Origin: JAVHYG01 sp040390025
Lineage (GTDB): Bacteria; Pseudomonadota; Gammaproteobacteria; Diplorickettsiales; Diplorickettsiaceae
Assembly: GCA_040390025.1 (NCBI GenBank)
Contig: JAZJZD010000017.1
Location: 22,149 to 86,148 of the forward strand
DNA: 64,000 nt
Reading direction: 5' to 3'
A model generated the notes under the pieces. That model saw nothing but the letters and a program-made list of their open reading frames with translations. It had not been told where the DNA came from and ran no database searches. Of this stretch, positions 9,001 through 17,200 are shown one piece after another (within the stretch, counting starts at the first letter, position 1; each line of letters begins with the position of its first letter). A program made the position numbers and the translations under genes.

Positions 9001-11084
9001 CAGCAGCGGAACAACCTTATAAGCCTGATTACTCCAATAAAAATACGAATAACGCTTCTGCTGAAAAATGGGCGAGTAAAAAAATAGAATTGCCTAGAGA
9101 AGTAATAGACTTAAAAAATGCGCTTGCTGCCAGAGATAAAGACAAAGCGGCCGATTTAATTTCAAAAATAGATTTTAGTAAATTTTATATCAATACTCAA
9201 TTTAATGGGACTAAGAATACGCTCCTGCATTTGGCTATATTGGCTAATGATCCCCATGTCGTATGGAGGCTTGTGTATAGCGGTGCTTGTTTAACGATTA
9301 AAAATGCACAGGGCAAAGTGCCTTATGATCTGGTTACATCTGAAAATAAAGACAATATCGCTAACTTTATTAATAATGCATTGCAGCGCAGTGGAAGACA
9401 AGATAAAAGCAATACCTCTCCCGAAAAAAAACCTACAACAAAAAATTCATTCGATAGATCGACACAACTTCCTCCGCTATTTCCAACTAAGCCTATCGAA
9501 TTTATCCCATCTGCTACGAATCCACCTCAGATAGAAGGAGAGCCTGGATCCGCTTTGCCTATGATAATAGGGGGAGGACTTGCATTAACAACTGTTTTGG
9601 GTTTAGGAGGTTTAGGCTACTATTTCTCCCGCAAAAGAAATAATCGTAGAAAAATGATTGCAAAATCGATAGTCGGGCGAGATTTTCCTCGTTACCCGCA
9701 GAATACGGCGCAAGCTGAAGAATTATTAGGTATTCAAGTTGATAATAATCCACGTGATAATCATTTCCCTATGCAATCCTTTTCTGTGGGAAGTTTATCT
9801 GAAAATTTTGAGCGGGGAAGGTTGGAAGCGTTTAATGAAGAATTTTCACCTTTGTTTCCGCAGTCTCCTGTAGATTCTGTTTCCTCTGAAGAGGATACTT
9901 ATTTTCTTCCTCATCCTCCGGCAGAACTTCTTAGTCGACAACGTACCTCTTATTCCAGTGACAGTACATATAATAATGGGGATTCAGGGAGAGGTAGTAG
10001 TTTAGCTAGTCCTGCAATTAGTAGTAATTTAGAACGAGATATGTTTCTATTTCGATTAACGACTATCAACGCTAGTCTCAAAGTGCTGCAAAATAAACTA
10101 CAAGCATTTCCCGAAAATATCCGGAGTTCAGTCGCATTTTCTAGAATGTTTACTGAGCCATTAACCAATATTTCGCACAAATTGGACGAGGCAATGTCTG
10201 CTCATTATGATCCTTTAATTTTCAGAACAAGTTTAGAAAGTTTTATAGCAGAAAATGATGAAAATAAGGACAATAGCTTAAAGACTATTGAACGTTATTT
10301 AAGTTTTCTAGAATCAAACAAAAGTAAAGGAGAATATAAAGCGCTCTTTAATGATTTTCGCGCTGAATTAATCATACAAATTAATTATCTTAATTTCTTA
10401 GCGAAAAAATGGTCTGAGGTATTATCTCCAGGTTTTCTTGTAACTGCGGAAAATGAAATAGCAAAAGCAGATTCTCGAATTTTGCTTACAAGAAAAACCA
10501 TGTCTTTAGTCAGAGGCTATTTTTGTCAATTAGAAAGATTAACTTCTGAAGAGATGGAGTCGGAATTAAACCTTAATAATGTTCGTATTGCTTTACAAGC
10601 GCTAAAATCGATTTTCTTTCATGCAGATTTAGAAAATATTACGGATAAACCCTTTCCTAACGAATCATCACAATTTATAGCTCAATGCGCCCTGTGTGGT
10701 ACTAATTTTGATCTGGCTGCTAAGCAGTTACTAACTTTAGGACAAGAAATATTAAATATTAATAATAAGGAGCTTAGAGGTAATTTTAGCAAAACACATC
10801 AGCTTTTTGAAAAGCTATGTCAGCAAAATAATTATTTTTTTACAAATAGGATCGACTTTACTAAAGGAAAACAAGAAGGATTAAAAGATGGTATTACCGT
10901 AGCACTAAAATTTAGTGCGCAAACAGCACATAGGCTTGAGGAGACAACAAGTAAGCCAAAAATATCTGCTAATAAGCCTACTAACCTTACTGCGGGCTTC
11001 AGAAATAGGCACGCCTTTCATAAGGTTAATGGTGAGAACCTAGATCCAGTTTACGAAAATAGTCCTTCTAACTCATTTCGGTAA
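6039..11084 (+). CDS. Large protein with collagenase-like zinc-protease site, ankyrin unit and membrane helix
   Basis: The 1681-residue product has an HEVTH motif at residues 660-664 and a downstream glutamate in GAFVEGIADF (E685). This is the gluzincin arrangement, and with the later YTWGYFWLKY segment it resembles bacterial collagenases (peptidase M9). Other visible parts are a dibasic KKR near residue 270, a small hydrophobic stretch before it (~235-250), one or two ankyrin units near 1050-1110 (TLLHLAILAND), and a single strong transmembrane helix at ~1170-1192 followed by basic residues. The ~480-residue C-terminal part looks cytosolic and helical, and ends in NSFR. An effector or surface protease acting on host protein is inferred; only the zinc site is direct evidence. 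Confidence 0.8.
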   Translation: MAKRFAKLAKMFDTALNDSFVGQTIPSFDKIVVFLEKNKKKSHFYDELLQFYFYLQTFNVESEDDNRQVNSSPFAISGKSTEEYRQLLTKVESFLFSNTVVLEAWKRLEMTNLRCSKHGNFTALDAQKAAYRRSLDLNKQQALRLFESTKIHVSHRENLEEKGFFTAFREASNHVNAEKIKTVIIDPAMQTVKNTVASVKSVSANVVKQGWNTIWESVNDPATMLKNVGNIFNAKTIPVGLLFAAGYPAAAMNLAQKDIKNNQVNTRKKRSIIRSPYLERIINAPSYKDWPRYNSYLNEIIKALEDELVASRNRLSYPIKSKIFWFLRNFDKPFTQEQSKKIYQIVQKVLAQKDSELFALKENDLSILEDILILAKTTFPYSDKDHTIFTSYIDAAKNNKSLIYTKKAGTFITQLFDTFETYLPKSMSRSELLDLLKPIQSLIDTHLVWNKNDPVAMLVQALSFLKKIRKKYKADTEVTNFIDEYAKEISEKAIKLIPAKFFDYPKSLIKEDIGAAYVKGLEVSDRRLFKGLYEIRMPKDSLPYSETRGVRGTGRSPNFNIEISYDQLSDAKKVEAFQMAREAYLELERLMTSLDLSSVRKGPINIQIKLFNENKHFERDGHMVFDVDSSGGGVCIPGEGDTVGIAFIYQTEQGFLNFKHEVTHALMMHFFGKNYGSLVPGAFVEGIADFIDKGSVNPNKMNVLRRMFEKNEIKPLSEVVTLNEGGSIVYTWGYFWLKYMIEEGAQGKIATIFSAIQKQDKAEVTRLIDEYGRMEANHFKRWIVKLNQDYTPAVPTRPAHDNYMQDLQKSQELLQFIKRNSGLKFIFKNDTVFLMEEGKLFIYRGKASRKEIANSSDYHWLMEALVIDVIETKLKQLGQREKTIYQGIISSMLGREEVDSYLDAYTEKQIADIQNGNSISLREDSEAASALEDFILRTNKKLHWTLNHAYPRVRKIDHSSFEKILKLEIEEREARKFAEENGFNLDNPAAEQPYKPDYSNKNTNNASAEKWASKKIELPREVIDLKNALAARDKDKAADLISKIDFSKFYINTQFNGTKNTLLHLAILANDPHVVWRLVYSGACLTIKNAQGKVPYDLVTSENKDNIANFINNALQRSGRQDKSNTSPEKKPTTKNSFDRSTQLPPLFPTKPIEFIPSATNPPQIEGEPGSALPMIIGGGLALTTVLGLGGLGYYFSRKRNNRRKMIAKSIVGRDFPRYPQNTAQAEELLGIQVDNNPRDNHFPMQSFSVGSLSENFERGRLEAFNEEFSPLFPQSPVDSVSSEEDTYFLPHPPAELLSRQRTSYSSDSTYNNGDSGRGSSLASPAISSNLERDMFLFRLTTINASLKVLQNKLQAFPENIRSSVAFSRMFTEPLTNISHKLDEAMSAHYDPLIFRTSLESFIAENDENKDNSLKTIERYLSFLESNKSKGEYKALFNDFRAELIIQINYLNFLAKKWSEVLSPGFLVTAENEIAKADSRILLTRKTMSLVRGYFCQLERLTSEEMESELNLNNVRIALQALKSIFFHADLENITDKPFPNESSQFIAQCALCGTNFDLAAKQLLTLGQEILNINNKELRGNFSKTHQLFEKLCQQNNYFFTNRIDFTKGKQEGLKDGITVALKFSAQTAHRLEETTSKPKISANKPTNLTAGFRNRHAFHKVNGENLDPVYENSPSNSFR

Positions 11085-11121
11085 AGATAGGTGAGGGTGC
11101 CTTTTTTGCGCGATAAAGATT

Positions 11122-11154
11122 TTCAAGGGGGAGAGTCGCGATTCTTCCCTTGAA
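11122..11154. repeat. Inverted repeat after the 1681-residue gene
   Basis: TTCAAGGG pairs with CCCTTGAA across a 17-base spacer. There is no T run, so its function as a terminator is uncertain. The rest of 11085-11302 holds no gene. Confidence 0.3.
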
Positions 11155-11235
11155 TGACAGACAGAACAGATTAATTAGTTAGTTTCTTTACTACAATGGA
11201 TTTATCTATGATATAAGGAAAACCTAGTATTTATT

Positions 11236-11285
11236 AGGGTGCGTCGTCAATTGGCACGATAATGTGTTGAATGACGATACACCCT
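11236..11285. repeat. Imperfect inverted repeat just before the endonuclease III-like gene
   Basis: The left arm AGGGTGCGTCGTCAATT and the reverse complement of the right arm (AGGGTGTATCGTCATTC) match at most positions. The repeat ends 17 bases before the ATG at 11303. It may be a leader hairpin, a regulator site or a small mobile-element remnant. Confidence 0.4.
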
Positions 11286-11302
11286 AGGTTTATCCGTTTT
11301 TT

Positions 11303-11965
11303 ATGTTTTATGTACCCAAACTAGAGCTTCTAAGTGTTTATCAGCATTTGCTGGATATGTTCGGTCGCCAAGCCTGGTGGCCAGCAGATAGTCCTTTCGA
11401 AGTCATGTTAGGGGCTATTCTCACCCAAAATACCAATTGGTCTAATGTCAAAAAGGCTTTAGGAAATCTGGAACAAAAAATTACTTTAACACCTGAAGCG
11501 GTCTTATCGCTTCCGCAGAATGAATTAGAAGCATGTGTGAAACCGTCTGGTTATTTTCGCGTTAAAACGCAGCGGTTACAATTTTTTTGCCGGTGGTATC
11601 TCTCGCAAGGCAGCTATAATGGTTTACAAAAAATAAGTACTTCGGAACTGCGTACGCAGTTGTTGCGTGTGCATGGCATAGGACCTGAAACAGCGGATGA
11701 TATTTTATTATATGCTTTCGAACGACCTGTATTTGTGATCGATACGTATACGCGGCGCTTGTTACAACGTTTACAGATTATAAAGGGAAATGAAGATTAT
11801 GAAGTGTTACGTGCTCTGTTCGAAAGTAGTTTACCGAAGCGTGTAGATTTGTATAAACAATTTCACGCCTTAATTGTATTACATGGCAAACAGCTTTGTC
11901 GTAAAAGTAAACCGAATTGTGAAATATGTAAATTGATAAAATGCTCTTCTAGAACACTTATATAA
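11303..11965 (+). CDS. Endonuclease III-related HhH-GPD DNA glycosylase with Fe-S loop
   Basis: The 220-residue product has the HhH-GPD fold pattern: ILTQNTNW near the N-terminus, the hairpin VHGIGPETAD, and the catalytic aspartate in FVIDTYTRR. Four cysteines at the C-terminus (one before KSKPNC, then CEIC and KC) match a 4Fe-4S loop. It fits the endonuclease III-related group (COG2231) better than classical Nth, because the usual Nth lysine is not in its normal context. Members remove damaged bases; the exact lesion cannot be told from sequence. Confidence 0.85.
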   Translation: MFYVPKLELLSVYQHLLDMFGRQAWWPADSPFEVMLGAILTQNTNWSNVKKALGNLEQKITLTPEAVLSLPQNELEACVKPSGYFRVKTQRLQFFCRWYLSQGSYNGLQKISTSELRTQLLRVHGIGPETADDILLYAFERPVFVIDTYTRRLLQRLQIIKGNEDYEVLRALFESSLPKRVDLYKQFHALIVLHGKQLCRKSKPNCEICKLIKCSSRTLI

Positions 11966-11996
11966 TCTACTAAAAAACGAAGATTAGGAGAGTGCT

Positions 11997-12308
11997 CTAT
12001 TCTGCTTCTTCATATGACTCATGCATTTTTAAATGATTTTCATCAGCAAATTTCATAATACATTCAAATACATCAGGATTAGTTTCTTTAAGCCGGGGAT
12101 CTAATATAAGACATTTTGCACTGCTTTCATTGTCTACGCTAGGGCGAAGCTGAGGAGAATAAGCAATGCGTCGATTATTAAAACTTGCTAAACAACCACA
12201 CATTCGTTCCGCCCAATCACTGGGACGAAACTTTTCGCCGCTTTCTGTAATCCCTTCGATAACGATGCGTTTTTCTTTTGTGTTTTTCGATGTTGTATTT
12301 TCTAACAT
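11997..12308 (-). CDS. DUF3579 family protein
   Basis: The 103-residue product carries the family's central pattern, a GK/GEKFRPSDWAERMCG segment followed by a short conserved SP-LRP-V region. DUF3579 proteins are common in beta- and gammaproteobacteria and have no assigned function. It lies 54 bases downstream of the CYTH gene on the same strand and may be cotranscribed with it and with rpoH. Confidence 0.85.
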   Translation of the reverse strand: MLENTTSKNTKEKRIVIEGITESGEKFRPSDWAERMCGCLASFNNRRIAYSPQLRPSVDNESSAKCLILDPRLKETNPDVFECIMKFADENHLKMHESYEEAE

Positions 12309-12362
12309 AGCTATATAATTCTTATAAATTTTGTTTATATTACAGTAATAATTTGTGGTTAA

Positions 12363-12995
12363 CTAGGAGTCTATGGATGACAAATTATTATCAGTATAGA
12401 GCATATAGCCGCGCTGCGCTTTACTACGAGTTTCTAAGGTGAGCGGTATTGTTTCTTTAAGGCGTTCTGCTATTTTATTCAGTTGATTTTCATCGCCCTG
12501 TTTTAGCTCTAACTCTATTTCATAAAGGGGAGTTTTACGCAGTGCAGTATTTACACTGCCTTCATCGAGAACAAGTTCAATGTATGTGTTTTCTATCTGT
12601 AAATCCCATGCTGTTCGTTTAATGTCGGTATGAAATAACTCAATTAATGACTGATTTCCAATAACGGAAGCGATTTTTTCAGAGACGGCTTTGTCAGCAA
12701 AAGCATGGATGTTTGGCAATGTACCTTGTATGGGTTGATCCCATTCATGTCGGTGGTGCAGATCGCCTATTTTTTTACCTGCTGTTTTTAAGGTTTGTAT
12801 TGTACGACCTTCCGCTTCTCGAGTACGGAGCGAAAGCCCTTGATGCCATAAATGTAAATCAGAGGTATCAAAATATCGACTGACTAATTTTTCAGAGACA
12901 GGGGTAGGATTAGATTTAATTAAAAGGGGGTGGCGGTAAAGAAGTGTTGTATCTGCAGGATCAATGCTTAATTTTAGTTCAATTTCAAGAAACAT
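12363..12995 (-). CDS. CYTH-domain protein, probable inorganic triphosphatase
   Basis: The 210-residue product begins with EIELKL, the ExExK signature of CYTH / triphosphate tunnel metalloenzymes. It continues with alternating basic and acidic strands (LRTREAEGR, TLKTAGK, HEWD, ELVLDEG, EIELELKQG) that line the tunnel in this family. It corresponds to the N-terminal half of E. coli YgiF and lacks the CHAD half. Hydrolysis of tripolyphosphate is the likely activity. Confidence 0.85.
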   Translation of the reverse strand: MFLEIELKLSIDPADTTLLYRHPLLIKSNPTPVSEKLVSRYFDTSDLHLWHQGLSLRTREAEGRTIQTLKTAGKKIGDLHHRHEWDQPIQGTLPNIHAFADKAVSEKIASVIGNQSLIELFHTDIKRTAWDLQIENTYIELVLDEGSVNTALRKTPLYEIELELKQGDENQLNKIAERLKETIPLTLETRSKAQRGYMLYTDNNLSSIDS

Positions 12996-13007
12996 AAAAA
13001 AACCTTA

Positions 13008-13178
13008 CTATTCAGTTTTTATTTTGGTGTCGCGTCGGTGAAATAAATCTTCATATGCCTCAATTTCTTTTTGTTGGGATGCTGATTTCTGAGGATTTTT
13101 TTGATCAAAATGGTATAAAAAATTGTCAGTTTCACTGATATATTTTTTGTTAGATTTGAAACAGTCCGTAATTGACAT
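13008..13178 (-). CDS. Small ORF overlapping the rpoH stop codon
   Basis: A 56-codon frame starts with an ATG that shares one base with the rpoH stop codon (TAATG) and ends 13 bases before the CYTH start. The product is charged and hydrophilic, with no membrane segment and no recognised family. The stop-start overlap and the snug fit between two genes of the same strand are the evidence for translation. It may be coupled to rpoH. Confidence 0.5.
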   Translation of the reverse strand: MSITDCFKSNKKYISETDNFLYHFDQKNPQKSASQQKEIEAYEDLFHRRDTKIKTE

Positions 13179-14047
13179 TAGCTTGCACTCTCGATAGCGG
13201 TACGTAGTTCTTTGATAGCCTTTTGTTCAAGTTGACGTACTCGTTCTGCAGATACTTCATAACGGTTTGCTAATTCTTGTAACGTGGCTTTGGGCTCTGC
13301 TAACCAACGTTCCCTAATAATAGTTTGGGAACGCGCATCTAATTGAGCAAGGGCATGATGTAAATTGATTTGGCTGGATTCTGCAGAGTCGCTGGCTTCT
13401 AGTAAGCGGGCTGGATCATATCGTGTATCTTCAAAATGGGTGTCGGGTAACGGATGGTTGAATTTAGAATCAGCGTTGTCATCAGCGCCGATATCTAAAC
13501 TCATATCGTGCGAGGCTAAACGTGCTTCCATTTCACGTACTGTTTCTGGTTTTACGCCGAGGTCTTGGGCAACGGCTTCAACTTCTTTGTGGTTAAACCA
13601 ACCTAACCGTGACTTCATTTTGCGTAGATTAAAAAAGAGTTTACGTTGTGCCTTAGTAGTTGCGATTTTAACGATACGCCAATTCTTTAATATAAACTCT
13701 TGGATTTCCGCTTTAATCCAATGGACAGCGAAGGAAATAAGCCGAACGCCCACTTTTGGGTCGAAACGTTTGACGGCTTTCATCAGCCCGATATTACCTT
13801 CTTGGATAAGATCAGCTAGCGCAAGTCCATAACCCATATAGGTTTGGGCTATGTGAACGACAAAGCGTAGATTAGCAATGACTAACTTTTTCGCCGCAGT
13901 AAGGTCATGATCGTTATAATAACGTTGGGCTAATTCGAGTTCTTCTTGGGCTGTTAAAACAGGAATTTGCCTCAGCCGCGCAAGATAAGCATCCGTACTC
14001 GTTGTGGGGAGTGAGGTGTAAAACGTTTGTAAGTGCGTATTATTCAT
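13178..14047 (-). CDS. rpoH: Heat-shock sigma factor sigma-32
   Basis: RpoH directs RNA polymerase to heat-shock promoters. Sigma region 2 is clear (NLRFVVHIAQ, DLIQEGNIGLMKAV, FAVHWIKAEIQEFI). The RpoH-specific box follows directly (QRKLFFNLRK), and region 4 with its helix-turn-helix is at the C-terminus (TLQELANRYEVSAERVRQLE). The start is taken at 14047, giving 289 residues, because a GGAGG ribosome site sits just upstream; an in-frame ATG at 14089 would add 14 atypical residues. The gene is divergent from ispG. Confidence 0.95.
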   Translation of the reverse strand: MNNTHLQTFYTSLPTTSTDAYLARLRQIPVLTAQEELELAQRYYNDHDLTAAKKLVIANLRFVVHIAQTYMGYGLALADLIQEGNIGLMKAVKRFDPKVGVRLISFAVHWIKAEIQEFILKNWRIVKIATTKAQRKLFFNLRKMKSRLGWFNHKEVEAVAQDLGVKPETVREMEARLASHDMSLDIGADDNADSKFNHPLPDTHFEDTRYDPARLLEASDSAESSQINLHHALAQLDARSQTIIRERWLAEPKATLQELANRYEVSAERVRQLEQKAIKELRTAIESAS

Positions 14048-14089
14048 AGGGCCTCCGTCTCGCCTTTCGAATTGTTTTTTGCCGTTCAC

Positions 14090-14116
14090 TTGTCGTACAA
14101 TGTGCTAGAGTATAAC
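14090..14116 (+). promoter_or_regulatory. Possible sigma-70 promoter of ispG
   Basis: TTGTCG and TATAAC are spaced by 15 bases, about 30 bases before the ATG at 14144, within the 96-base region between rpoH and ispG. The spacing is a little short. Confidence 0.35.
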
Positions 14117-14143
14117 GCAATCGATTTTCTATTTCATCTGTTT

Positions 14144-15439
14144 ATGGCCCTAAATATGCAGGATAGCAATGTATCTGAACTGGCCTTTTCTAATAAGCGC
14201 CGTATAAGTACAAAGGTGAAGGTTGGATCGGTAGTTCTCGGCGGCGGTGCCCCTGTCGCTGTTCAATCGATGACGAATACGGATACGGAAAATAGCGAGG
14301 CTACGTCGCAGCAGATTATTGAGTTAGCTAAAGCAGGTTCCGAACTGGTTAGAATTACCGTTAATACGGAAAAAGCGGCACAGCAGGTGCCTTTCATCCG
14401 TGACCAGGTCCGCCAAGCGGGCTACCTAGTGCCGATTGTCGGGGATTTTCATTACAATGGCCATCGCTTGTTGCGAGATTATCCAGCCTGTGCGGAAGCT
14501 TTGGACAAGTATCGTATCAATCCAGGTAATGTAGGTTATGGCGAAAAACGCGATATCCAGTTTACTGAAATGGTTGAAATTGCACTCAAATTTAACAAAC
14601 CCATACGTATTGGTGTGAATTGGGGGAGTTTAGATCAAGATCTAAGTGCTAGAGAGATGGATAAAAATGCCAAGCTAGCACATCCTTTATCTGCCACTGA
14701 GGTACTTAGAGAAACGCTTGTGTTGTCGGCTTTAACGAGTGCCGAGTTGGCGAGAAAGATAGGTTTGCCCGCGGATCAGATCGTTTTATCGTGTAAAGTG
14801 AGTAGGTCTCAGGATCTGATTGCCATTCATCGCAATCTTGCGCGCCGATGTAACTATGCCATCCATTTAGGGCTAACTGAGGCGGGTATGGGTTCTAAGG
14901 GAATTGTCGCAACAACGGCGGCTTTAGCAATTTTATTGCAAGAAGGAATTGGTGACACTATCAGGGCGTCTTTAACACCCGAACCGGGTGGCGATCGGAC
15001 GCTAGAAGTTACTGTTTGCCAGCAGATATTACAATCGATGGGTTTTCGTGCTTTTACGCCTTCCGTTTCTGCTTGTCCGGGTTGTGGCCGTACTACGAGC
15101 TCCTATTTTCAACAACTAGCCAATGAAATTGAAATTTTTATTAAAGTACGTATGCCCATATGGCGCCAGAGATATAAAGGGGTAGAGAACCTTTCGCTTG
15201 CTGTAATGGGATGTATTGTGAATGGCCCGGGTGAGAGTAAACATGCCAATATAGGAATTAGTTTGCCGGGTACAGGCGAACATCCTATTGCACCGGTGTT
15301 TATAGATGGTAAAAAAGCCGCCACGCTACGCGGTGAGCATATTGCTACAGAGTTTCAGGGAATTGTAGAAAACTATGTAGCAACACACTATGAGAAATTA
15401 GTCACTGATAAAAACAAGAGGATTTGTGAAACAGTATGA
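14144..15439 (+). CDS. ispG: 4-hydroxy-3-methylbut-2-enyl diphosphate synthase
   Basis: IspG (GcpE) carries out the penultimate step of the MEP isoprenoid pathway with a 4Fe-4S cluster. The protein has the family start (SVVLGGGAPVAVQSMTNT), and the cluster cysteines lie in CPGCGRTTS (~residue 310) and MGCIVNGPGE (~355). The ATG at 14144 gives 431 residues, a usual length; an upstream in-frame ATG at 14033 would run into the rpoH start region. The last codons overlap the next gene by four bases (ATGA), so the two are probably translated together. Confidence 0.95.
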   Translation: MALNMQDSNVSELAFSNKRRISTKVKVGSVVLGGGAPVAVQSMTNTDTENSEATSQQIIELAKAGSELVRITVNTEKAAQQVPFIRDQVRQAGYLVPIVGDFHYNGHRLLRDYPACAEALDKYRINPGNVGYGEKRDIQFTEMVEIALKFNKPIRIGVNWGSLDQDLSAREMDKNAKLAHPLSATEVLRETLVLSALTSAELARKIGLPADQIVLSCKVSRSQDLIAIHRNLARRCNYAIHLGLTEAGMGSKGIVATTAALAILLQEGIGDTIRASLTPEPGGDRTLEVTVCQQILQSMGFRAFTPSVSACPGCGRTTSSYFQQLANEIEIFIKVRMPIWRQRYKGVENLSLAVMGCIVNGPGESKHANIGISLPGTGEHPIAPVFIDGKKAATLRGEHIATEFQGIVENYVATHYEKLVTDKNKRICETV

Positions 15440-16638
15440 AGAATATTAAGAGACGTTTTATTTTTTGTTTTTCTGTTGGTTTATTCAGTTTAGCTTTCCA
15501 CCTCGCTAACGCAGCAACACCTGGAGATAATCCATCCTACCAGCGGTTAGAAAAAATTTTACCGTTTTATCAAGCAGCTATTGAACATCCTTGGCCTTAC
15601 TTAAATATCTCTGAAAGCTTAAGTGTGGGTATGCAAGAACCCGCTGTGTTGGTATTACGCCAACGTTTATGTGCGACACATGATTTATCTGCATCCGCTT
15701 GTGAGTTGCGTTTGAATGAGATGCGTTTTGATAAAGAACTCGAAGAGGCGGTCGCGTTATTCCAAGAGCGCCATGGTTTGCTGGCTGATGGTGTGGTTGG
15801 CAAAAAAACCTGTACTGCATTAAATGCTTCTCCTGAACATCGTGTCCATCAACTGCAACTTAATTTACAGCGCTGGTCACGTTTAATCGGCTTAGCGGAA
15901 CCGGCTTATATTTGGATTAATGTGCCCGATCATTACCTGCGTTTGATAAAGAATCATCATATTATTTTTATTTCGCGGGTTATTGTCGGTAAACCTTCGC
16001 GACAAACGCCAGAAATTAATTCTAAAGTGACGCGCATTATATTAAATCCGTATTGGACTGTTCCGCCGGGTATTGCACGTAATGATGTAATTCCTCAAAT
16101 TATAAAAAATAAAAATTATTTATCACAACATCGTATGCGAGTTTTTGCTGTGGGCAAGCTTAATAAAGAGCTTGACCCAAATGAAGTAGACTGGTTAGCA
16201 GTAAAACAAAATCCTTCTCGTGTTATTTTACGCCAAGATCCAGGACCGCATAATGCACTAGGGCAGATTAAATTTGAATTTTCTAATCCCTATTTAGTTT
16301 ATTTACACGATACGCCAGCAAAGGGTTTGTTTAATGCCGAGAAGCGTTTATTTAGTTCAGGCTGTGTCCGTATGGAAGATCCATTTGACTTATTAGAAGC
16401 ATTAGCTGAGTTTGATCCTTCGATCAAACAAGCGGAAGCGCAGATAGAGACAACACTTGAATCGGGAAAAACCGTAACGCTTCGCTTAAAACAACCTGTT
16501 CCTATTCACTTGACATATATCACGGCTTGGGCAGATAAGGCAGGTGTGGTTCATTTTTGGGATGATGTTTATGGTCGCGATCCAGTCTTGGCTAGTAATA
16601 AGAAAAAGTTAGAAAGTGATTTGCCGGCACCCATCTGA
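15436..16638 (+). CDS. Secreted L,D-transpeptidase with peptidoglycan-binding domain
   Basis: The 400-residue product has an N-terminal signal peptide ending near ANA (residue ~27). A peptidoglycan-binding helical domain follows at ~65-135 (FQERHGLLADGVVGKKT), and then a YkuD catalytic domain with HDTP and the active-site SSGCVRM (Cys310). The layout matches the YcbB/LdtD class, which forms 3-3 cross-links in the periplasm. It overlaps ispG by ATGA. Confidence 0.92.
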   Translation: MKNIKRRFIFCFSVGLFSLAFHLANAATPGDNPSYQRLEKILPFYQAAIEHPWPYLNISESLSVGMQEPAVLVLRQRLCATHDLSASACELRLNEMRFDKELEEAVALFQERHGLLADGVVGKKTCTALNASPEHRVHQLQLNLQRWSRLIGLAEPAYIWINVPDHYLRLIKNHHIIFISRVIVGKPSRQTPEINSKVTRIILNPYWTVPPGIARNDVIPQIIKNKNYLSQHRMRVFAVGKLNKELDPNEVDWLAVKQNPSRVILRQDPGPHNALGQIKFEFSNPYLVYLHDTPAKGLFNAEKRLFSSGCVRMEDPFDLLEALAEFDPSIKQAEAQIETTLESGKTVTLRLKQPVPIHLTYITAWADKAGVVHFWDDVYGRDPVLASNKKKLESDLPAPI

Positions 16639-16643
16639 GAAGC

Positions 16644-17015
16644 CTAACGCATCAATAAGGCAGCAGCCACTTTGCGTCCTTCTGCCATCAAGACCATATA
16701 AGTACGACAAGCCGCCGCTGTCGTCATGACTTCTATGCCAATTTTTTTTGTGTAAAAATCTGTTAAAAGTGCAGGGATAGGAAAAGAAAAATGTGGTCCG
16801 GTGCCGAGTAAAACAATAGTCGGTTCTAGATCAAAAAGTGGTAGGAAATGAGCGGCGTCGAGCTCAGCTAAGGATTGCGGTGCCCAGGGATTGATGAGTT
16901 TATTGGGCGTGACGATAAGACTATGATCAATTTTTTCATCGTTGACTTGAATAAAACCAACATCGTATGCACGAATATGATATTGGCCTTCGCCGGTATC
17001 TAGATTTAATTCCAT
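16644..17015 (-). CDS. Mth938-like (DUF498) domain protein
   Basis: The 123-residue product has the compact alpha/beta Mth938-like pattern: YDVGFIQVN, then a LIVTPN strand, TIVLLGTG, GIEVMTTAAACRTYMVL and a final EGRKVAAALL. Relatives include human AAMDC and NDUFAF3. The bacterial function is not known. It is convergent with the L,D-transpeptidase gene, five bases apart. Confidence 0.88.
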   Translation of the reverse strand: MELNLDTGEGQYHIRAYDVGFIQVNDEKIDHSLIVTPNKLINPWAPQSLAELDAAHFLPLFDLEPTIVLLGTGPHFSFPIPALLTDFYTKKIGIEVMTTAAACRTYMVLMAEGRKVAAALLMR

Positions 17016-17200
17016 AAACTTATCAGAGTTGAGCTATTTATGCAGATTGTATACTACCCGCAAAAGAAAATACGATTTTGCGTTGCTTGCCTAAAAATCC
17101 AATTGCTGTGAGTATACACTTATAAAAATAGTGTTGCCCTGTTCTAATCTGATTTTAGAAAGCCCCATTAAAATTTACGGTACTATCTCCTGGTTTTTTG

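Noticed and set aside
13365..13832. Plus-strand ORF of 155 codons
   Set aside because: It is a shadow of rpoH on the opposite strand, with no family pattern.
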